Below are positions 1-10,200 of a stretch of DNA of 64,000 nucleotides, in pieces. The notes beneath the pieces were generated by a model. It ran no database searches, was not told where the DNA came from, and worked only from the letters and a program-made list of their open reading frames with translations. Position 1 is the first letter of the stretch. Each line of letters begins with the position of its first letter. The position numbers and the translations under genes were made by a program. The DNA lies in NCBI GenBank assembly GCA_037176725.1, contig JAZBRS010000013.1, forward strand, positions 7,691,001 to 7,755,000. Direction: 5' to 3'. This DNA is from Posidonia oceanica. Taxonomy: Eukaryota > Streptophyta > Magnoliopsida > Alismatales > Posidoniaceae.

Positions 1-420
1 GACGCTCTGTGCCTTGTTGCAGGTAGTTTATTATTATTGCTGTCTATTTATTTCATGACTGGAAGACATTTATGGTTTCTTTTTCATCAGGAAAATTACA
101 ATGAACTGGAAAGATCCTTGAAGGGGACTGATCATTCATGGACTGCTTTGACACTGAAGGTACAATTGTGGTTTTATTATAAAATCGTTAAGCATCTCTT
201 GCCACACAATGTCCTTATCCTGTTGCTCAAAAACCAGTTATGTGCTGCACTGGAGACGGCTAACAAGTTAGTCAACTCTGCCAGCTCAAATGTTGAATCT
301 TTAGCGGAAAAGACTTGTGAACTTGAAGGCATCTTAAAGCGAGGTGATTCTGCTGTTGCAATGGCAAAAGATGTCTGGGATAGGAAAGACAGGAGAGACG
401 GTCCTTGTATTGATAGCTAA
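1..420 (+). CDS. 3' end of an unrecognised coiled-coil-type protein gene (partial)
   Basis: Two exons are readable in one frame. One is 91-159, after the acceptor TTTTCATCAG. The other is 238-420, after an in-frame 78-bp intron (GTACAA...ACCAG), and it ends in TAA. A possible third exon end lies at about 22, before GTAGTTT. The joined C-terminus is rich in Leu, Glu, Ala and Lys with heptad-like spacing (ETANKLVNSASSNVESLAEK), which suggests a short coiled coil. I do not recognise the family. The gene begins outside the window. Another possible splice acceptor at about 491 (TTTCCATCAG) could belong to a spliced 3' UTR. That this is a real gene is inferred from intron structure and open frame only. 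Confidence 0.5.
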   Translation, partial: DALCLVAGSLLLLLSIYFMTGRHLWFLFHQENYNELERSLKGTDHSWTALTLKVQLWFYYKIVKHLLPHNVLILLLKNQLCAALETANKLVNSASSNVESLAEKTCELEGILKRGDSAVAMAKDVWDRKDRRDGPCIDS

Positions 421-1803
421 TAGAGTTGATTTAAACTGCAGATACTGAGATGAGGTATAAAAAGAAAATGTTTTTTTTGTGTTTCCATCAGAGGTACAAT
501 TTGTATGACAGGATCATCTGGGGAGGTTCTTAACTATGTGATTGTTCTGCTCTTTTGCTGCTTCATCATGATTCATGATTGGACCTTCTCAAAGTCTCTT
601 CCGGAGTGCTCTGTGGTATCTGCTTGCTCTCAAGAACTGCACATAGAACAGATAGAAGCCTGTTTCACTCCCAGCTATCAGTCTGTTCTATAAAAACAAT
701 CGATGAAGTGAATAGTTTCTGTATTTCGTTTTTTGTTGAACGCAACTTCATTTCAATGTGAATTATCTGTACTAGTTTTCAAAAAATGTTAGTAAAGTGT
801 ATTTCCATCTCAGTAAAGCTAGGTTTAATACTATGGATGTCCCTTGAAATGGGGAAATGAATCTAACCGTTTTACTATCAGGGAAACTAGGAAACTAGGG
901 AAGTTGGCCAACCTCTTATTACTTCAACACTTGTTACCATCTTTGAGTAACACCCATGCATATTATTTTCGCTCTTGTTTGGATCCTAGAATAAATCAAG
1001 AATAAGAGTTAGTATTCTGTTTGATGGTGTAAATATCGGAATAAACTTAGAATAGTAATTTGTATTCTGGTTTATTTATTTTGGAATTGTTATTTTGAAG
1101 GGTGAAATTAAAATTATTTTACTAAGGTATTCTGCTATATGTATATCTATTGTATGTTTATTTTTTTATATAAAATAGTACATATTTAATATAGTCTATA
1201 CATGTTTCATGTTAGATATATATTTTGATAATCAAATTAATTAATATTAATTTAGATATTTTTAACTTATTTTAACACTTATTTCAATATTTATTCTATT
1301 TTTTAACTAAACCAAAATTTATCCTTATAAACATTTATTCATCTCAAAAAAAAATCACTTCTAAACAAAATAGTAAGATTATAAGAATATTAATATTATT
1401 TTCTATTTATTTTTATTTTTCCTATTCTACCTCTAAAGAGGGGGAATTGTCAATAAAGTGTATTTACATGTCAGTAAAACTAGGTTTAATACTACGAATG
1501 CCCCTTGAAAGACGCAGGTGAACGCCCGTTTCACCTTTCATGGTAAGTGGATAAGTAGGTCAACCTCTTTATTACTTCACGAAACTGAGATTAGATTATC
1601 TAGAAGCCAGTTCTCATTTTTGGAAGAGCGATTTGGTTTTTTTTTATTGGAATCAGGTCCTTTAATTAACTTTATGTAAAAAAGAGGTCCTCAAATCAAA
1701 GCAAGGTAACCAACCATAGGAAAGTACTCTACTACCATTTCTTTCCTTGCCAAATTCGTCTACGTGTTTTGGAAAGACTAGTGCTCAAAGTGAAAGATCT
1801 AGT
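421..1803. other. AT-rich intergenic region with a duplicated block
   Basis: No coding frame is supported here. A stretch at about 791-929 is repeated imperfectly at about 1452-1579; both copies share the segment ACTAGGTTTAATACTA and both end near TTATTACTTCA. Between the copies is an AT-rich stretch (about 970-1440) with weak inverted similarity at its ends, which could be an old MITE, but I could not define termini. Confidence 0.45.
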
Positions 1804-1811
1804 GCTATAAA
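1804..1811 (+). promoter_or_regulatory. Putative TATA box of the GDSL lipase gene
   Basis: CTATAAAT lies about 80 bp upstream of the ATG at 1888, at a spacing normal for a plant core promoter and a short 5' leader. The downstream gene is a pseudogene, so current activity is unknown. Confidence 0.4.
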
Positions 1812-2454
1812 TCTTTCTTCACTTCCTATGTTCAAAAGAAAGAGTGAATTACTCTGAAAAGGACAGCAGTAATTACTACTTCAAAAGATGGCATTTCTCG
1901 GTTCATTCATCCCTGCCACTCTCCTCATAATAAGCCTATTAAGTGGAGTCTCCAGAGCAGTAATTCTATCGCCGATCACATTTGTCTTTGGTGATTCCTT
2001 GACAGAAGTCGGCAACAACAACTTTCTAAGGTATTCCCTTGCGAAGTCGAGTTATCCCTGGTATGGAGTTGATTACAGGACTGGACGGCCTACAGGAAGA
2101 TTCACTAATGGAAGAACAATTGGAGATATCATTTGTGAGTTCCACATAACTGCTACTGTTAATTCAGAACATATATGCTAGTCTGAACTTTTGGTTCAAC
2201 AGTAGACTATATAGTTTGCATATGTTTTCTGCAACATGCAGCAGCAAGGCTTGGGATTCCATCTCCTCCTCCATACCTGTCGTTATCTCTGAAGAGTAAA
2301 GCTATTCTTAAAGTAGTAAATTATGCTTCCGATGGAGCTGGTGTACTCAGTGACATTGGCGACGCTAGGATTTCAAATTAATGAGGACTACTAATAAATA
2401 TAGTATTTTTATAAAAATTTTAAACAAACATAATATATCATCAGTACAATCTAA

Positions 2455-2557
2455 ATAAACATCTAGATTCAACTCTACACGTTTTTTCTTTGGAGAAGTG
2501 TGACAGCTATCAGTTTCTTCATTGATTTTTTTTCCTTTTTTAAAGAACTTATCCATA
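2455..2557 (-). pseudogene. Fragment of hAT (TTF-zinc-finger type) transposase N-terminus
   Basis: The minus frame contains MDKFFKKGKK followed by SPKKKRVELNL. This resembles the N-terminal segment (a MDKFFK start, then SPKRxRIEI/VELNL) of plant TTF-type zinc finger hAT proteins related to ZMYM1. Only about 35 residues are recognisable and the frame runs into unrelated sequence. It fits the hAT element that contains it. The match is from memory of the family pattern, not from a search. Confidence 0.45.
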
Positions 2558-2949
2558 AATGAAGAACAAGTAACTAAAAATATAATCGAACAAAACAACA
2601 AAGGCAGCAAGCACTGAGCACAAATATAAAATCTTAGAAAAAAAAACTTGATTAATTATCTTCAAAAACTTCTAAAATAATTAATACACAAGTCATTATT
2701 CATCTGCAATAGCCAATACTCCAATTCCAATATATCAAAACCGGAGCTCCCTATATACTAGTGTACAACCAGCTTTGGCAGTTGACACCAAGCCTTGATA
2801 TGCATAAAAAAACTAGTTCATATGAGATTAGAAAAAGCACAAAAATTACTGCTTTTAAATTCAGACTATGACACTGTGGAAAAAGTACAAAAAATAAGGC
2901 AATGTACTTTATCCAGTTGTTCTTATATCCTCCACAATCCATACTCCAC

Positions 2950-3330
2950 ATTTCCACAGTGTCCATTACCACCACCCTTGCCTCCAATCAGTGTTCCACC
3001 TCCACCTTCAAAGATACAACCTCCTCCTCCCATGTCCCCACCACTACCAGCACTGTCATTGCCACCGCCACCGCCACTGCCACCGAATAGAGTTCCACCT
3101 CTACCTCTTGCATTGGCTCTGCCTCCACCCTTTCACCCACCATTCTTGCCACTACCACTGCCGCCAAGCGGCCACCATGACAACACAATCGTAGTCATCA
3201 TGTTCATGTCGATTGGGGGGCTCTTCTTCGTTGTGTTTCTGGTGGCCGTTCTCTGCTGGCTATGCAAGAAGAAGACAAAGAAGGTGGTTATGACGGAGAA
3301 CGATGTCGTGGACGTAGAGGAGCATGACAA
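2950..3330 (+). pseudogene. Captured fragment resembling a TED6/TED7-type proline-rich membrane protein
   Basis: The frame encodes a long proline-rich stretch (PPPPSKIQPPPP, PPPPPLPPNRVPP), then a His-containing hinge (SGHHDNT), one hydrophobic segment (IVVIMFMSIGGLFFVVFLVA), a Lys cluster (CKKKTKK) and DVVDVEEH. That order, Pro-rich extracellular part, single transmembrane helix, Lys cluster and Asp/Val/Glu/His tail, is typical of plant tracheary-element-differentiation-related 6/7 proteins. Sequence after 3330 is GGA-rich and not homologous. There is no proper start and it lies inside a transposon, so it is a transduplicated piece and not a gene. Confidence 0.6.
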
Positions 3331-3364
3331 TGTGTCCTACTTTAGACTGGAACTGCTGGCGGGC

Positions 3365-3548
3365 CGCGGGAGGAGGAGGCTATGCTGTGTCGGACTACTA
3401 GCGGGAGGAGAGGAGGATAAGGAGGAACTGCCGGCGGGAGGAGGACAATTGGAGGAGGCTGTGCGCTTGTGTCGGACGGCCGACGGGAGGAGGAGGAGGA
3501 GGAGGCTGTGCCGACGGGAGGAGGAGGAGGAGGAGGAGGAGGCTGTGC
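3365..3548. repeat. GGA-rich low-complexity tract inside the hAT element
   Basis: Runs of GGAGGA and CGGGAGGAGG alternate. Open frames on both strands here (Arg/Glu-rich and Pro/Ser-rich) are consequences of the repeat. Confidence 0.7.
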
Positions 3549-4939
3549 GGATGGCGACGATGGGCGATGGCTTCGCAGTGAGAGGGAGAGACGAGAGTGT
3601 TGGGTGAGAGCCTGAGAGAGAGAGACAAGAGGAGGTTGCGTTGTGTTTCGATTGAGGTTTAGGTGAATTGTTTTTGGGTAAATTTCACAACAGTTCAATA
3701 CTTAGTATTATTTTTGCAAAAGTAGTGTAAGGTCTAAGACCCCACCTGGCTTCGCCCTCGCTCAGTGAGACAGGATTTTACTTTGTTATCGCACTTCACT
3801 TGTTGCTTCATATCATCCATTATGTTTCTCACCTGTGAAATGCAACAATGGCTTCTTAGTTTGATCGTCATAATTCACAGTGATAAATCTCATGTGCACG
3901 TGTGCAGATCGAGAAGCTCTCGTTCGATGATCAGATAAACTGTTTCGAGAAGACGAAGGCGGCAATCACTAAAAATATTGGAGTAGCAGCTTCCAACAAG
4001 TTAATCAATAGTGGGATTGGTTATGGTTTCAAAATAGCCATAATGTTCCTCTTTTTCCCGTGTCAACTAGATAAACGTTTCTAGCTACTACTGGAAGATT
4101 CGTTGTGAAAACAGCCATCCTTTTGTTTGTGTTGTATCTTTTTATCCTCTAGGGAGCAATGACTACGTGAACAATTTTCTTCAACCATTCCTTCCAGACG
4201 GCCAACAGTACGCCCATGATGGATTCTTGGACCCTACTTGCCTCCACCTTGGCGGGGCAGCTGAAGGTATAAACCAACACTTTCATTTCAATCCAGTGGC
4301 TCTTTTTAAGGCCATCAATCCAGGATTTTGCTGTGCAAAGTGCTGTGTATGAGTCATGTAGAGATTGGATGCATACCGTCGCAAAGGGTGAAGTCGAGCG
4401 ATGGCGGGTGTCTTGAGCATGTGAACCGGTGGGTGCTGGAGTTCAACTCAATGGTGAAAAAGCTTCTCATCTCGCTCAATTCTCAGCTTCCTTCCGCTCG
4501 CTTCACCTCCGCCGATTCCTACCACATTGTATTGGATCTCATAAATAGACCTGAAGCCCATGGTAAAAAAAAAAGAGAAAAAAATCGACATGAAAGATCA
4601 TCATTTGAGAGAAACTTTGTTGATGCTTAACTAGCAAAAGGCAGGACGCAGGACTAAGTTTTTTTTAGCCATAATATTTGAAGCCATACAGTGCTCACGG
4701 ATTATTACTTTCCTGTGCAGGATTCAAAGCATCAAACACTTCCTGCTGCGACGTTGATACAAGTGTTGGCGGTCTCCGCCTGCCTTGTTCTGATATATGT
4801 TCCAACCGATCGGAGTATGTGTTCTGGGTTGCATTCCACTGCCAATGCTGTGATTGCAGAACGACTCTTCTCTGTCCCCAGTTTCTTAGCAGCTTCTTTT
4901 TCTACACCTGCACCTGTACCTGCACCATCTCCAAATTGA

Positions 4940-5143
4940 TAGGAAATATGTCCTATTAATTTCAAATTCTTCTTTCGAGTTTGAGTTGAACGTATTATAT
5001 GGCTCTAATGGGATTAGTTATGTGAAAACCGTATATTACATTATCGGTATACTTGGTTAAGGTGATGTTGTTCATTGATTTTAAAACTCCTCTCGTTTTA
5101 ATTGGTACATGGAATTTCATTTGTTGCTTGAGCCTTCACAAAT
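4940..5143. other. 3' flank of the GDSL pseudogene up to the copia insertion site
   Basis: No gene or repeat is recognised. The last five bases (5144-5148, GCACC) are the left target duplication of the copia element. Confidence 0.6.
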
Positions 5144-5148
5144 GCACC

Positions 5149-5747
5149 TGTTGAGTTCGTGTCTTGACTTCTCATCACAATCTAACGGATGCCCGCTACG
5201 TCATTGCATGCATTTAGAGATTTTGCAGACGTCCGCCGAGACATTGTTCAGCACAAGAGTTAAACGGACGTTCGCTGAAAAGTGGCTTCAACACAGGAGA
5301 AAAATAGATGTCCGGAACGGACGTCCGCCTTGCTTGCAGTTTAAATCCAGGGGTTGAGCGGACGTCCGCTATAGGGAGGTTTCTTATAAACGGACTCATT
5401 TTAACTCACATATAAATATATCTTTATATTGGGATTTTAGAAAAGAGTTGATCTTCCAATCCTTGAGAGTTTTTAGTGCCGACGGCTCTCTCTAGGATAA
5501 GGGTTTTGATCGTTCTTCTCCAACAATCTCTATAACTTGTACTCATCATAATTCATAGTGAAAGCTCTCTCTCTCCGCCCGTGAACATAGGTTTCAACCG
5601 AATCACATAAAATTCTCGTGTTTTGTGGTATGCTCTTCTCCCTTTCTTTATCTTTTGCACTATTTCTCTCTTCTACGAATTTTGGTTTGTTGTTAGTTTG
5701 CTCCACACATTTTCAATCCATATCTTCGATCCATTCAACGCTTAACA
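5149..5747 (+). repeat. 5' LTR of the copia element
   Basis: 599 bp, TG...CA ends, directly followed by a tRNA-Met-type primer binding site. It carries several copies of a palindromic ACGT-core motif (CGGACGTCCGC and variants, about 5185-5370). Confidence 0.9.
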
Positions 5748-5760
5748 AGTGTTATCAGAG
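5748..5760 (+). other. Primer binding site of the copia element
   Basis: AGTGTTATCAGAG abuts the 5' LTR and resembles the TGGTATCAGAGC site complementary to initiator tRNA-Met used by most plant copia elements, with substitutions at its start. Confidence 0.7.
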
Positions 5761-5795
5761 TTTTGTTTTTGAATTGTTCAATTGCTCATGTAAAA

Positions 5796-6600
5796 ATGTC
5801 TATAACTAAATTCAAAATTGAGAAGTTCAACCAGGACGTCAACTTCGGTCTTTGGCAAGTAAAGATGTATGATTTTTTTAATCAAAATGGGTTGAAGAAA
5901 GGCATTTTTGGAAAGGAGATGAAGCCGAGCACCATGACAGAGGAACAATGGAAAGAACTCGACGAAAAGGCATTAACCATGATTCAATTGTCCATGTCTA
6001 ATGAAGTTTTGTGGGAGATTGTTCATGAAGAAAGCACAGCAAGTACTTGACAGAAGCTTGAATCTCTATACATGACGAAGTCTCTTGCTAGCCGACTACA
6101 TTTGAAGTAAAGGCTATTTATACTTCGCATGAATGAAGGTACGCCTGTTAAACACCACATGGATGAGTTTACTTCTATTATTATAGATTTAGAAAATGCC
6201 GATGTCAAATTTGATGATGAGAACCAAGATTTGTTACTTTTATGCTTTTTGCCACCATCCTTTAAGAAATTTCGGGAGACTCTTATCTACGGGAAAGATT
6301 CAATTTGTTTAGAAGACGTAAAAAAATCCTTGCTCTTTAAAGAATTGAATGATAGAGAATTAACTCGAGAAGGAGATGTAAAGAGTGAAGCCCTATTCAC
6401 AAGAGGAAGATCAATGGAGAAAGGGTTCAACAGCAACAAGAACAAGTCTAGATCAAAATCTAAGGTAAAATTCAAGTTTTGCAATTATTGTAAGAAGAAG
6501 GGTCACATTATGGAGGAGTGTTACAAGCTACAAAACAAAGAAAAGAGAAAGAATGATGGCAAGAATCAAGGCAAGTCCAAAACAACCCATGCAAATGTTG
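5796..6600 (+). pseudogene. copia gag pseudogene
   Basis: The ATG at 5796 starts a Tnt1-type Gag (SITKFKIEKFNQDVNFGLW...). Two in-frame stops, at 6048-6050 (TGA, at a position where the family usually has Trp) and about 6109 (TAA where Gln is expected), interrupt the capsid region (UBN2/retrotran_gag type). Past them the frame continues without a shift to a CCHC zinc knuckle, CNYCKKKGHIMEEC (about 6480-6525), preceded by a basic Lys/Ser stretch. The product would bind RNA and build the virus-like particle. It cannot be translated full length. Confidence 0.88.
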
Positions 6601-7908
6601 CCGATGAAGATTTAGATGGTTTTGTTCTTCTTGTCACAAATGAAGGCAAATACAAGAATGAGTGGATACTTAACTCTGATTGTATTGATCATATGTGTCC
6701 CAACAGAGATTGGTTTTACACTTATGAATCTATTGATGGTGGATATGTACTCATGGGAAATGATTCACCATTGGGAGAGGTACATTCAAGTTAAGATGCA
6801 CTATGACATAGTGAGGACAATATCCAATGTTCGTCATGTTCCAGATTTAGTGAAGAATCTTATTTCTTTGGGCACTCTTGAATCAAATGAGTGGAAATAT
6901 TCAACTGAAGGTGAAGTTCTAGTTGTTATGAAAGCCAAGTATGTTGGAAGTTTGTATATTTTGCAGAGAAGAACAGTCACAAGTTCGAATGCATCAGTGA
7001 CATTAGCATTACCTAACCTTGAAGACATATGAGCGAGAAAGGGATGATGTTGTTGAGCAAAAGGGGACTCCTTAGTGGCTAGTGCACAGGTAAACTTGAC
7101 TTTTGTGAGCATTGTGTACTTGGAAAAATGAAAAGAGTGAGCTTCAAGACAGATATCCATAAAATCAAAAGCAAGTTGGACCATATTCACTCAGATTTGT
7201 GGGGTTCGTCACGTGTTCCATCTCTTGGAGGTGTCTGATACATGTTGAATTTTATAGACAACTTCTCAAGGAAGGTATGGGTCTGCATGTTGAAGCACAA
7301 AGATGAAGCATTAAAGTACTTCGAGCAGTGGAAAACTCTAATAAAGAATCAGACAGGAAAGAAAGTCAAGTGGCTCAGAATAGACAATGGACTTGAATTT
7401 TGCAATTCACAGTTTGATAAATTTTGTAGGAACGAAGGCATTGGGTGTCACTGTACTACTCCTTACAGTCCTCAACAGAACGGTGTGGCAAAACGAATGA
7501 ACCGAACTCTTGTTGAGAGAGCTTGATGCACGTTGTTGAATGCAAGTCTATCTAAGTCTTTCTAGGGCCATGGCCATGTCTACTGCCTGTTACTTGGTGA
7601 ACCAATCTCTGGCATCATCCATTATTTTCAAACTCCAGAAAGAGGTATGTTTTGGTACTCCTGCAGATTACTCAAAATTAAAATTTTTTGGATGCCCTGC
7701 ATATGTTCATCATGATGATGAAAAACTAAATGCTAGAGCTAGAAAATGTATCTTCTTGGGTTATGCTTTTGGTGTGAAAGGCTATAAATTGTGGTATAAC
7801 GACACAAAGACACCTAAACTTTTGATAGAGAGGAATGTTGTCTTTCATGAATCAGCCTTGTTATCTCTAAAGAACGATTCTATTGCTTCTAATGATACAG
7901 GTTTATAG
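6601..7908 (+). pseudogene. copia protease and integrase pseudogene region
   Basis: The protease motif near 6663-6680 reads WILNSDC, where the family has a DSG triad, so the catalytic Asp is Asn. A frameshift near 6790 follows. The pre-integrase region has lost the W.xRLGH part; only CEHC of the zinc-binding HHCC motif remains (about 7107). Stops occur at about 7075 and 7237. The integrase core has SDLWG and RIDNGLEF, but the third acidic residue is Lys (VAKRMN, codon 7491-7493). A stop at 7524-7526 and a frameshift follow, then the C-terminal part (FFGCPAYVH, KCIFLGY, NVVFHES) to 7908. Confidence 0.88.
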
Positions 7909-8154
7909 GAAAATGTCTCCAAACAGGTGGAGCTAGAAACTGAGCATCCACAACCTGTTGCAATTGATGTTCACGATGGTGAGCATGAAGAGAATGAAGC
8001 AGTGGAAGAAGAATCGTACAATATTGCCAAAGGGAGATCAAGGAGGAAAGCTAAGCCAAATCCAAGGTATGCTCAGCCAGCAGTTGCATATGCACTTTAA
8101 GCAGCAGAAGAAACCACAGACGGAGGTGAGCCTTCTTCATATTCTAAAGCTATT

Positions 8155-8945
8155 TCTGCACATGATTCGTCTTCCTGGTTGGTTGCCATGAATGAGGAGA
8201 TAAAGTCTCTTCAAAGGAACACAACTTGGGCCTTGGTTGAGCGACCCAAAGGCAAGAAGATAATTGATTGCAAATGGGTGTTCAAAAGAAAGGAGGGCAC
8301 ACATGGCATCACTGATTCAAAGTGTAAGGCTCGTCTAGTCGCTAAAGGCTACAGTCAGGTAGAAGGTATTGATTACAATGATATTTTTTCACATGTTGTT
8401 AAGCATTCCTCTATTCGTGTTTTGCTAAGCATTGGTTGTAGCTCATGACATGGAGTTGGAGCAACTAGATGTAAAAATGGCTTTTCTACATGGTGAACTT
8501 GATGAACAAATTTATATGAAGCAACCAAAAGATTTTGTTGTTGAAGGAAAAGATCATTAAGTTTGTTTGCTAAAGAGATCATTGTATGGCTTGAAGCAAT
8601 CACCGAGGCAATGGTATAAGAGGTTTGATGCTTTCATAGTTACACACAACTACCATAGAAGTAGTTATGACAGCTGTGTTTATATGAAGAAACTTGATGA
8701 TGGTTCTTTTATTTATTTGCTTCTATATGTTGATTGCAAGCATAAATAAACATGAAATTTGTAACTTAAAGGCCTTACTTAGTGGAGAGTTTGAGATGAA
8801 GGACTTGGGACCATCAAAGAAAATTCTTGACATGAAAATCCACAAGGACAGAAAGAACAAGAAGTTGTACCTTAGTCAAGAAAAATACTCGAAGAAAATT
8901 TTTTAACATTTTGGGATGGAAAACTCCAAGTCAGAAAAAATTCCT
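8155..8945 (+). pseudogene. copia reverse transcriptase pseudogene region
   Basis: Family motifs are WVFKRKEG, KARLVAKGYSQ, DVKMAFLHGEL and KRSLYGLKQSPRQWY. Frames change at about 8435, and a stop lies at about 8559. At the active site (8722-8740) the sequence goes from LLLYVD straight into a frameshifted tail. The catalytic Asp-Asp segment is deleted, apparently between short direct repeats. The following part (LKALLSGEFEMKDLG, KLYLSQEKY) is in another frame and ends at about 8906. The enzyme is certainly dead. Confidence 0.88.
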
Positions 8946-9151
8946 CTTGGAGCACACTTCAAGCTTTCTGTAGACTTCACAAATAGAAGAAGAGAAGGCT
9001 TACATGTCGGGTGTTCCCTATTCCAGTGTAGTAGGAAGCATTATGTATGCTATGATTTGCACTCGTCCAGACATTGCGCAGGTTAGTGTAGTGAGTAGAT
9101 ATATGGCAAACCCAGGAAAGGAGCATTGGCAAGCAATAAAGTGGATTCTAA

Positions 9152-10200
9152 GGTAGCATTTGGTACAATGGAATGGAAATAGACAGGAATGGAATGAACT
9201 TTGAAATGGAATTTGGAATGTAATGGAATGGAATCTTGTGTTTGGTATGCAATTCCCACCAAAACCCCCAAACTCCACCGTCTAGGCCTCCACCACCACC
9301 ATGGCCGCCTTCCTCCTCCAGATCTTTGCCCTCCTCCCCCTTCCTCTCCAGACCCATCTACTTCTTCCTCACTAGCTTCATGATCAAATCCCCCCCCTCA
9401 CCAGTGGCGAAGAACCTAGTCTTGATCATGGTCTCTGGCATCTCCCACAACTCGAACTCGATGCACAGCCACGAGGTGCACGACATGGGTTTTGGCGAAA
9501 GGAGAGAGCTTAGAGACAGTGAAGGAGGAGTTGAGGAAGGTCCAGACCGTGTCTTTGGTTGTGGACCTGGGGTTCCTCACCATGTTTGTCAACTTCTTCA
9601 TGGACCTTTCGAGGGAGTGGGTTGCGTCACATTCGAAGCCGAGGTCAGCCACTCGGTGAGGCGGCAGAGGGGAGATGGGTCATCATCGGTGTCGTCGTCG
9701 GAGTTGAGGTCTTGGGGTGTGAGCTTGGGGAAGATGTCGGCCAGATTGAGGAGGAGGGGTTGGGACTTGTGGGTGGTGGTGAGATCGGTGGCGGAGGAGG
9801 GAGGGAGCGGAGAAGGAAAGGGGCGGAGGAGGGAGGAAGTCGTCGGGTGTGGTTGAGGAGGGAAGGAGCTGAGGAGGGAGGGAGCAGAGGAGGGAGGAGG
9901 GAGGGGCGGAGGAGGGAGGAGAAAGTGGGGCGAAGGAGGGTGGAGAAAGTGGGGCAGATGAGGGAGGAGTCGTCGGGTGCAACCACGTTTTTATTTTATT
10001 TTATTCGAATGGACTTGGGAATCAAATTCCTTGCCTCTTAGAAAGGAATGAAATTCCCATATTCAATTAGAATTTGATTCCCAAGGGAATTTCATTTCCA
10101 TGGCTATTCTAAAGATATTTTTGTACCAAACATCAGAATGAAATTTTTTCATTCCATTCCCACTCATTCCAGTCTCCATTCCAGTGTACCAAATGCTACC
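9152..10200. mobile_element. PIF/Harbinger-like DNA element with 15-bp TIRs
   Basis: Perfect terminal inverted repeats GGTAGCATTTGGTAC / GTACCAAATGCTACC and a 3-bp target duplication TAA (9149-9151 and 10201-10203) define a 1049-bp element. A 3-bp TWA target and GG-type ends fit PIF/Harbinger. The subterminal regions are full of GGAATGGAAT motifs. There is no transposase. The interior (about 9280-9985) is GC- and GA-rich and contains a minus-strand protein fragment. It sits inside the copia RNase H domain. Confidence 0.85.
9325..9652 (-). pseudogene. Unrecognised host gene fragment captured by the Harbinger-like element
   Basis: On the minus strand one frame reads SLERSMKKLTNMVRNPRSTT and SPFAKTHVVHL. 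After a one-base frame change it continues as FELWEMPETMIKTRFFATGE and LIMKLVRKK, then a stop. Such protein-like composition over about 100 residues across a frameshift suggests a captured exon and not chance. I do not recognise the family. Sequence to the right (to about 9985) is a GGAGGGAG-rich tract. Confidence 0.45.

Larger units (their letters stand above)
2354..3760. mobile_element. hAT-type non-autonomous DNA transposon carrying a gene fragment
   Basis: Target duplications of 8 bp, CTCAGTGA, are identical at 2346-2353 and 3761-3768. The imperfect terminal inverted repeats are CATTGGCGACGCTAGG on the left and, reverse-complemented from the right, CGAGGGCGAAGCCAGG. The terminal sequence resembles the GGCGGAGCCAGG ends common in plant hAT elements, and an 8-bp duplication is diagnostic of that superfamily. 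The 1407-bp element interrupts exon 2 of the GDSL pseudogene; removing it and one duplication copy gives continuous family-typical GDSL sequence across the junction. Inside are a piece of a hAT protein (minus) and a captured TED6/7-like fragment (plus). Confidence 0.9.
1888..4939 (+). pseudogene. GDSL esterase/lipase pseudogene
   Basis: The intact ancestor would be a secreted SGNH/GDSL serine hydrolase. Exon 1 (1888-2134) has a signal peptide, then the block-I motif VFGDSLTEVGNNN carrying the nucleophile Ser, and GRPTGRFTNGRTIGD. Exon 2 starts at 2242 (LGIPSPPPYLSLS, NYASDGAGVLS), is cut at 2353 by a hAT element and resumes at 3769-3784. Exon 3 is 3908-4019 (KLSFDDQIN). Exon 4 is 4153-4266 (GSNDYVNNFLQPFLPDGQQY) and contains a frameshift. 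Exon 5 is 4362-4562 (GCIPSQRVKS) and has lost its first part, which normally ends in GARK..F.GLGPLG. Exon 6 (4721-4939) is frameshifted where the catalytic DxFHP block should be: the Asp is Val and the Pro is lost. The frame recovers at NAVIAERLFS and ends in a Pro/Ala tail. The exon order matches the plant family. It cannot make a normal enzyme. Confidence 0.9.

Noticed and set aside
3342..3698. Pro/Ser-rich minus-strand frames
   Set aside because: Shadow of the GGA-rich tract in the hAT element.
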